A stretch of DNA of 9,419 nucleotides from Vulcanisaeta sp. MG_3. GTDB taxonomy: Archaea > Thermoproteota > Thermoprotei > Thermoproteales > Thermocladiaceae. Of this stretch, positions 5,173-9,419 are shown in pieces. The stretch's first letter is position 1, and the number at the start of each line of letters is the position of its first letter. Below the pieces are notes generated by a model that worked only from the letters and a program-made list of their open reading frames with translations, searched no databases and was not told where the DNA came from. Made by a program: the position numbers and the translations under genes. Where the stretch lies: the NCBI GenBank assembly GCA_001516765.1, contig LOCH01000007.1, positions 1 to 9,419 of the forward strand, read 5' to 3'.

Positions 5173-6802
5173 TGCATCCCTAACCATATCAGCTGTCGGT
5201 TACTCATTGACGTACTACTTCACGGTATCCTACCTAACACCGGGGATTGTGATAAGCACGACAACCACCATGCTCTATAGTGGATTGCCACAGCAAGTGG
5301 TTATAAGTATAGGTAATTCAACGCCAATACCCATAACTTCGATCTCCATGGCCGTAACGGGGATAAATGCCCTAGTCAGCACTGGAGTCATAAGCGCTAA
5401 ACCACCAACTAACGTGAGCATAACGCTTACACCCGGCTCTTACCTCCTAAATAACGCATCACTCATTGTCAGAGCAACGTACATTGATGCTGGCGGATAC
5501 ACATGGAGTTCTAACTATACCTTGACGATACCAATAGTTCAGACTCCGGTGACGTTAACGGTTAGTATGCAATCATACACTGCTAGTTACGGGAGTACCT
5601 TACCCATAACAATAACTGCAAAGACTCCGATAGGGCCACTTCAAAACCAGCCGCTGAATATTTATGTTGATAACAATTACGTAACAACAGTAACGACGAA
5701 TAATGTAGGCATTGCCCAATACGCATTACCCATTAATTACAGTGTTGGACCTCATACATTGATGATATCGTTTACGAATGCAACATATTTTCAAAGCGCC
5801 ACTGTTAACTATACGTTCACCGTCGTGCCAGGTACCGTTTATATAACGGCTTATGTAAACAGTACAAACATTACCTATGGTAATGCGGTGAGCATGAGCA
5901 TAGCCCTTTCACCCCCAATAACCGGTGGTACATTAACGATTAGTTACGTGGTCAATGGAACATCATCGATTATAGGCAGTTATACACCCATTAACGGTAA
6001 TGTACAGGTTACATGGATACCGCCACAGGCTGGCGTGTATGTAATAACCATTTATTACCAAAACCCACCCAACTATCTACCAAGCTCGACAAATATGACG
6101 CTGACGGTTAACAAGGCTTCGTGCACCATCTCAATAATAATAAATGGGACGCCCGTGGTCTTTCACGACGTATTAATAATAGGGCGTATGAATCCTACGA
6201 TAGTCAATGCCAAGGTCAATGTGGTAATAAGTGGACGTAATTACATAACGAGTGGGGTCATGTACATAAACTCGAGCGGCCTTGGTGAGTACGTATTCAC
6301 ACCACAATTTCCTGGTAATTATGAGGTGTTGGTGAGTTGGCCTGGGGACATTAATTATGAATCATGCCAAGCAGATTACGTCCTGGACATTAATAAGGCA
6401 TCGCTGAAAATGAATGTAGAGGAGAATAGAAACTTGATCGCAATGGGTGGTAATGTGGTGTTTACCATAGACCTGATCACAGACATACCAACAAACTACA
6501 TTAGTGGTAACATAACAATAATGATAGAGAGTGATAGAGGAACCGTAAATGTACTAACGATACCAATTAAAGGTACGCATCTAGTCGCTACCGTACCATT
6601 CTATGAGGCAGGTAGTTACAGGGTAATAATTATGTACCCAGGTAATGATTATGTGAACTCCACGAAATATGGGCCATACTACGTAACCGTACTGCCCGGC
6701 ATGTTGGGAATACCCTGGTACATCTTCATTGCCTACCTAGTACCTTTAGGCTTGGGCGCAGCTCTTGGGATGCTCGTGAGCCGTAAAATCATTAGACAAT
6801 AA
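5138..6802 (+). pseudogene. Ig-like repeat surface protein with C-terminal membrane anchor (part after frameshift)
   Basis: A 554-residue stretch that completes the first beta-domain (about 1-32), adds a second region (33-133) and then four Ig-like modules at about 136-230, 232-325, 327-418 and 421-518. They resemble bacterial Ig-like (Big_3-type) repeats: each has an opening beta strand, a G-rich turn (ASYGSTLPITI, ITYGNAVSMSI), and most end in a YPGN- or WPGD-like strand with xYxxxSxxxxYxxxV (SWPGDINYESCQADYVLDI, MYPGNDYVNSTKYGPYYVTV). The linkers VNKAS and INKAS recur before modules 3 and 4. C329 and C410 bracket module 3 and could form a disulfide. About 16 N-x-S/T sequons here (about 20 in the whole protein) suggest heavy glycosylation. 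A terminal helix IPWYIFIAYLVPLGLGAALGML plus SRKIIRQ anchors it, with most of the chain outside. The role is unknown: S-layer-associated, adhesin or stalk are possibilities. It ends 8 bases from the convergent HAD gene. Confidence 0.75.
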
Positions 6803-6810
6803 TATTTATC

Positions 6811-7446
6811 CTAACCATCAAGCTCATGAATCACCCTAGGTAGTTCATAAACACCCCTTATTACTATCCTTGTTGGGAAATCCTTGGCCCACGTAGCAAC
6901 CCCTATGTTTATCGTACCTAGGCCATTAACCATCAATATATCCCTAGGGTGATCAGTAACGTAGGCAACAAAACGCGGTTCCAGGTTAAGCATGTTAAGG
7001 GCCCTTTTAATTAGATCAAATTTGTCGTGCCCAGGCCCTAAATCACCAAGCGATACACAACCCTCTATTAACTCCTTAAAACCATAGTGTTTAAGTTCAT
7101 CATCCATGCGCCAGCACTCCAACTCCCTACCTGTCGCTATCATAAGCCTCTTACCCATGTTGCGGAGCGTGCGTAGGGCATCCAATACGCCAGGGAATAC
7201 CTCGCCATAACTTCTCCTGTTTATGTACTCTAACCAACAATTATGCCAGAACCAGTAATTCCTGGATAAATCATGCAGAACCTCACTTAATGATGGATCT
7301 CTATAGTAAATACTCAATAAGTGATTCGTATCATCACTTATCATTACGCCATACCTAGCGGCACAATCCCTTAGTATGGCTAGGAACTTGGGTAGTGTAT
7401 TAACAAGTGTCATATCTAGATCTAGTATTAATGCCTTGATGACCAT
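6811..7446 (-). CDS. HAD superfamily hydrolase (phosphoglycolate phosphatase-like)
   Basis: A 211-residue haloacid-dehalogenase-fold protein. Motif I is LILDLDMTLVNT (nucleophile D9, general acid/base D11). A helical cap lies at about 16-85. Motif II is MIATGRE (T105), motif III K142 in GHDKFDLIKRAL, and motif IV VTDHPRD (D165, D169), which with D9 binds Mg2+. The layout matches C1-cap phosphatases such as phosphoglycolate phosphatase, which hydrolyse small phosphate esters in the cytoplasm; the substrate cannot be named. Motif IV reads TDHPRDI in place of the common GDxxxDI, so the first aspartate is retained but the glycine before it is not. ATG 7446 is the start, 32 bases from a TATA box. 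The gene is divergent from the ModE-like regulator and convergent with the surface-protein gene; neither neighbour suggests a pathway. Confidence 0.88.
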   Translation of the reverse strand: MVIKALILDLDMTLVNTLPKFLAILRDCAARYGVMISDDTNHLLSIYYRDPSLSEVLHDLSRNYWFWHNCWLEYINRRSYGEVFPGVLDALRTLRNMGKRLMIATGRELECWRMDDELKHYGFKELIEGCVSLGDLGPGHDKFDLIKRALNMLNLEPRFVAYVTDHPRDILMVNGLGTINIGVATWAKDFPTRIVIRGVYELPRVIHELDG

Positions 7447-7474
7447 AAGGGAGTATGTCTAATCCCTGACTAAT

Positions 7475-7481
7475 TAATAAA
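7475..7481 (-). promoter_or_regulatory. TATA box of HAD gene
   Basis: On the minus strand TTTATTA (in GGTTTATTAATTAG) is centred 32 bases before ATG 7446, giving a leader of only a few bases. It shares the 99-base divergent region with the ModE-like gene. Confidence 0.5.
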
Positions 7482-7507
7482 CCATTCTGTATAGAGCGAG
7501 GGCAATG

Positions 7508-7517
7508 TATATTAAAT
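7508..7517 (+). promoter_or_regulatory. Probable TATA box of ModE-like regulator
   Basis: TATATTAAAT is centred about 34 bases before GTG 7546, so transcription would begin about 8 bases upstream of the start. A second AT-rich element, TTAATTA at 7524-7530, is too close (about 19 bases) to serve. No clear operator palindrome was recognised in the divergent region. Confidence 0.4.
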
Positions 7518-7545
7518 TCCCAGTTAATTACTTAATGCGATATCT

Positions 7546-8562
7546 GTGGGTAGGCTCAGGTATAGGCTTGAGGTGGTTCTTGAGAGGGATGGTAAGGTTA
7601 TCATGGACAATATAACCGCTAAGCTCCTTGAGGCGCTTGAGAAGAAGGGGTCATTACTCTCTGCCGTTAAGGATCTTGGTATTCCCTATTCAAGGGCTTG
7701 GGAGTTAATAAATAGGCTGGAGAGCGGGGTTGAGGCTAAGGTTGTGAATCCCAGGAGGGGTTATAGAGGTGGTATGGTATTAACGGATGAGGGAAGGGAT
7801 CTATTGAATAGGTACAGGTCAATAACCCAGAGGTATGTGTGGAATCCCAACGGTTCAGTTTGCGATACCGTTTACGCGGGTAGTGATGATTGCTTGGTTA
7901 GGGATGTGATTGAGGATATGAGGAATGAGGGCTACTGCATAGACGCGTATTGGGTTGGATCAATGGGTGGACTCAATATGGTGACCCTGGGACTAGCCGA
8001 TATTGCCGGGATACACCTGGTCGACCCATCAAGTGGTGAGTACAATGTGCCTTACATAAGCTCGTTCGGTGCCTGGGATGGTGTGGTACTCATAAGGGGT
8101 TACCTGAGGCTCTTGGGCATAGTTCATAGACCTCACCTAAGCATTAGTGATATCACCGACATACTAGGCCTTAAGATGGTTAATAGGAACCCAGGATCGG
8201 GCACTAGGTTAGTGATTGAGTTGCTACTTAATGGTATTGCGGCGCAAACGGGCTATAGTGTCGATGAGTTGAGGAGGAACATTAGGGGTTATAATGATGT
8301 GGTTAAGACCCATGTGGAGGTCACCGAGAAGATTGTTAGGGGTATTGCGGATTACGGCATTGCAACGGCAGGTCAGGCATTAACCATGGGATTAACCACA
8401 AGACCATTAGCCCTCGAGGAGTTCGATATAGTGGTGGCTAAGTCAAGCATTAACAAACCGACGGTTAGGGAGTTCATACGCAGAATAAGTAAGGTGAGCC
8501 CAAGACCTGGCTATGTGATGCTTAGGAGCACTGGTGAGGTTTACACGCCCTATTCTAGGTAG
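7546..8562 (+). CDS. ModE-like transcriptional regulator with PBP-like molybdate/tungstate-binding domain
   Basis: A 338-residue one-component regulator. Residues about 1-95 form a ModE/LysR-type winged helix-turn-helix: LLEALEKKGSLLSAVKDLGIPYSRAWELINRLE, then the wing VVNPRRGYRGGMVLTDEGRDLL. Residues about 105-325 are the PBP-like domain of COG1910: VGSMGGLNMVTLGLADIAGIHLVDPSSGEYNVPYI (137-171), NRNPGSGTRLVIELLL (213-228), THVEVTEKIVRGIADYGIATAGQA (255-278) and RPLALEEFDIVVAK. In this family the domain resembles ModA/WtpA oxyanion-binding proteins, so the likely signal is cytoplasmic molybdate or tungstate, controlling oxyanion uptake or molybdopterin genes. That is inference; no mod/wtp transporter lies in the window. 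GTG 7546 is the first possible start after an in-frame TAA at 7525. The 3' end overlaps the convergent GPN gene by 13 bases. The ligand could also be another small anion. Confidence 0.88.
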   Translation: MGRLRYRLEVVLERDGKVIMDNITAKLLEALEKKGSLLSAVKDLGIPYSRAWELINRLESGVEAKVVNPRRGYRGGMVLTDEGRDLLNRYRSITQRYVWNPNGSVCDTVYAGSDDCLVRDVIEDMRNEGYCIDAYWVGSMGGLNMVTLGLADIAGIHLVDPSSGEYNVPYISSFGAWDGVVLIRGYLRLLGIVHRPHLSISDITDILGLKMVNRNPGSGTRLVIELLLNGIAAQTGYSVDELRRNIRGYNDVVKTHVEVTEKIVRGIADYGIATAGQALTMGLTTRPLALEEFDIVVAKSSINKPTVREFIRRISKVSPRPGYVMLRSTGEVYTPYSR

Positions 8563-9320
8563 TCATAATCGCTACCGCCAACATAGATATTATGAAGGAT
8601 CCTATATAGCGCATCGAGGCCTTCGCCGGTCTTCGCACTTACTGGTATTGGCTTGGGCATCGTGCCCACGGCCGTTAGAACATCCGTAATCCTCACACTT
8701 AAGTCAGACTCCAACTTATTGGCCTGACTGGATAGGAGTGTTTCCCTGAGTAGGTCTGTCTCCTCACTCCACTCGAGGATCTCATCAAGCGTTGACCTAT
8801 CTAGTAAGTCGACCTTATTCATTACGTTGACCTGGGGCAGGTTAAACCTAAACTGGGTTGATAAGGCGAGCAGCATGGATGACACGTAACCACTGGGTGT
8901 TTGGGCCTGGGTCGCGTCTATTACGAAGACTACGGCTGACCTATCCATGCTAAGCCTATTTATGAGAAGTGAACCAACACTCCTAAACGCGAACAACTCC
9001 ATCTGCCCTGGCGTGTCCACAAGCACGTAGTTGGCACCTATGTCCATGACCTGGCTCTTTATCTCTTGAGCCCTAACCGCGAGCATGTCTATGGCAGCTA
9101 TTATAGAACTATTAGGTCCAAGCTTGTACTTCCTCATTAACTCCCTCGCAGAAACAACGTCCCTAATGTCTATGTCGGGTATGTAAGGTACGTACTCAGC
9201 AGCTGGATCTAAATTAACAATGGCTACATCATACTGGTTATTCTCAAGCCACTCGGCAAAACTATTGACAAGGGTGGTCTTGCCTGATCCTGCCGTACCT
9301 ACTATGAATACGGTGAACAT
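8550..9320 (-). CDS. GPN-loop GTPase (archaeal Gpn/XAB1 family)
   Basis: A 256-residue GTPase of normal family length. Walker A/G1 is GTAGSGKTT (8-16). The family-defining GPN motif is LGPNSS (67-72), inserted to complete the partner's active site in the homodimer. G3 is VDTPGQMELF (101-110), followed by VFVIDATQ, G4 NKVD (168-171) and G5 SAK (228-230). Archaeal members such as Pyrococcus PAB0955 are homodimers; their eukaryotic relatives (Gpn1-3) act in RNA polymerase II assembly and nuclear import, while the archaeal role is unsettled. The start is ATG 9320. A GGGAGG directly touching the ATG has no spacing and is unlikely to act as a Shine-Dalgarno. An AT-rich TATA-like box sits about 34 bases upstream. 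The acidic tail DYDYLE overlaps the 3' end of the regulator gene on the other strand by 13 bases. Confidence 0.94.
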   Translation of the reverse strand: MFTVFIVGTAGSGKTTLVNSFAEWLENNQYDVAIVNLDPAAEYVPYIPDIDIRDVVSARELMRKYKLGPNSSIIAAIDMLAVRAQEIKSQVMDIGANYVLVDTPGQMELFAFRSVGSLLINRLSMDRSAVVFVIDATQAQTPSGYVSSMLLALSTQFRFNLPQVNVMNKVDLLDRSTLDEILEWSEETDLLRETLLSSQANKLESDLSVRITDVLTAVGTMPKPIPVSAKTGEGLDALYRILHNIYVGGSDYDYLE

Positions 9321-9350
9321 CCTCCCACAAATGAAATGCGTGGAATTGCT

Positions 9351-9357
9351 AATAAAA
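9351..9357 (-). promoter_or_regulatory. Probable TATA box of GPN GTPase gene
   Basis: On the minus strand TTTTATT, centred 34 bases before ATG 9320, gives a leader of about 8-10 bases. Read on the plus strand the same element (AATAAAA) is about 29 bases before GTG 9383, so it could serve either direction. A second AT element, TATATAA at 9375-9381, is near but poorly placed for both starts. Confidence 0.35.
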
Positions 9358-9382
9358 TCTTTGCTAAACGCCGATATATAAC

Positions 9383-9419
9383 GTGGAAATCAAAGCCCTA
9401 GTCGCCGCATCACTAAGAA
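9383..9419 (+). CDS. Possible 5' end of a rightward gene (partial)
   Basis: GTG at 9383 opens a frame that stays open to the window edge (VEIKALVAASLR), about 29 bases after an AT-rich element. Twelve codons are too few to identify a family. The alternative is that these bases are still intergenic. Confidence 0.22.
   Translation, partial: MEIKALVAASLR

Noticed and set aside
7447..7545. ModE operator in the divergent HAD/regulator region
   Set aside because: AT-rich segments are explained by TATA boxes; no convincing palindrome related to known ModE sites was seen.
9321..9326. Shine-Dalgarno GGGAGG for the GPN gene
   Set aside because: It abuts the ATG with no spacer, so it cannot pair with the 16S tail and place the codon correctly.
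1..9419. tRNA, rRNA, CRISPR arrays, insertion sequences and further C/D box RNAs
   Set aside because: No regularly spaced repeats, tRNA-like folds, terminal inverted repeats or transposase motifs were seen; other TGATGA hits lie within coding sequence without matching C'/D boxes.

Overview
The window looks like ordinary chromosome of a hyperthermophilic crenarchaeon, most likely the Thermoproteales (Vulcanisaeta/Caldivirga/Thermocladium-like). Several things point there: heavy AGG/AGA arginine and ATA isoleucine use, GTG starts, AT-rich TATA boxes about 24-34 nt upstream of most start codons (leaderless or nearly leaderless mRNAs), a Shine-Dalgarno motif only at an operon-internal start, and archaeal families (archaeal/eukaryotic-type MtaB, GPN-loop GTPase, ModE-HTH fused to a PBP-like domain, DUF1641 beside a sulfide:quinone-oxidoreductase-like flavoprotein). 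The taxonomic call is inference from style, not from a marker gene.

Layout. 1-272 (+) is the C-terminal end of an MFS transporter. 305-1949 (-) is a two-gene operon: an SQR-like FAD protein followed by a DUF1641 protein whose start is set by a GAGGTGAT Shine-Dalgarno. 1950-2235 is a divergent intergenic region with an AT-rich repeat cluster. It also holds a candidate C/D box guide RNA at about 2131-2190 with its own TATA box. 2236-3395 (+) is an FtsX/MacB-type ABC permease split by a single -1-type frameshift. 3408-4766 (-) is a radical-SAM tRNA methylthiotransferase. 4858-6802 (+) is a membrane-anchored, sequon-rich surface protein of Ig-like repeats, also split by one frameshift. 6811-7446 (-) is a HAD-family phosphatase. 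7546-8562 (+) is a ModE-like one-component regulator with a molybdate/tungstate-binding-type domain, and its 3' end overlaps that of a GPN-loop GTPase (8550-9320, -). The last ~100 bases are intergenic, with at most the first codons of a rightward gene.

The genes do not form one pathway. The only clear functional unit is SQR-like plus DUF1641, which suggests membrane sulfide or quinone chemistry. The permease and the surface protein are cell-envelope genes; MtaB and the GPN GTPase are housekeeping.

I do not see a convincing new multi-gene system. The most interesting signals are: (i) the candidate C/D box RNA, which shares its bases with a perfect Shine-Dalgarno and two tiny ORFs; (ii) two long genes each split by one frameshift at or next to a TAAAAT run, which could be homopolymer errors, real decay or recoding; and (iii) the repeat-rich divergent promoter region of the SQR operon. 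No tRNA, rRNA, insertion sequence or CRISPR array was seen.
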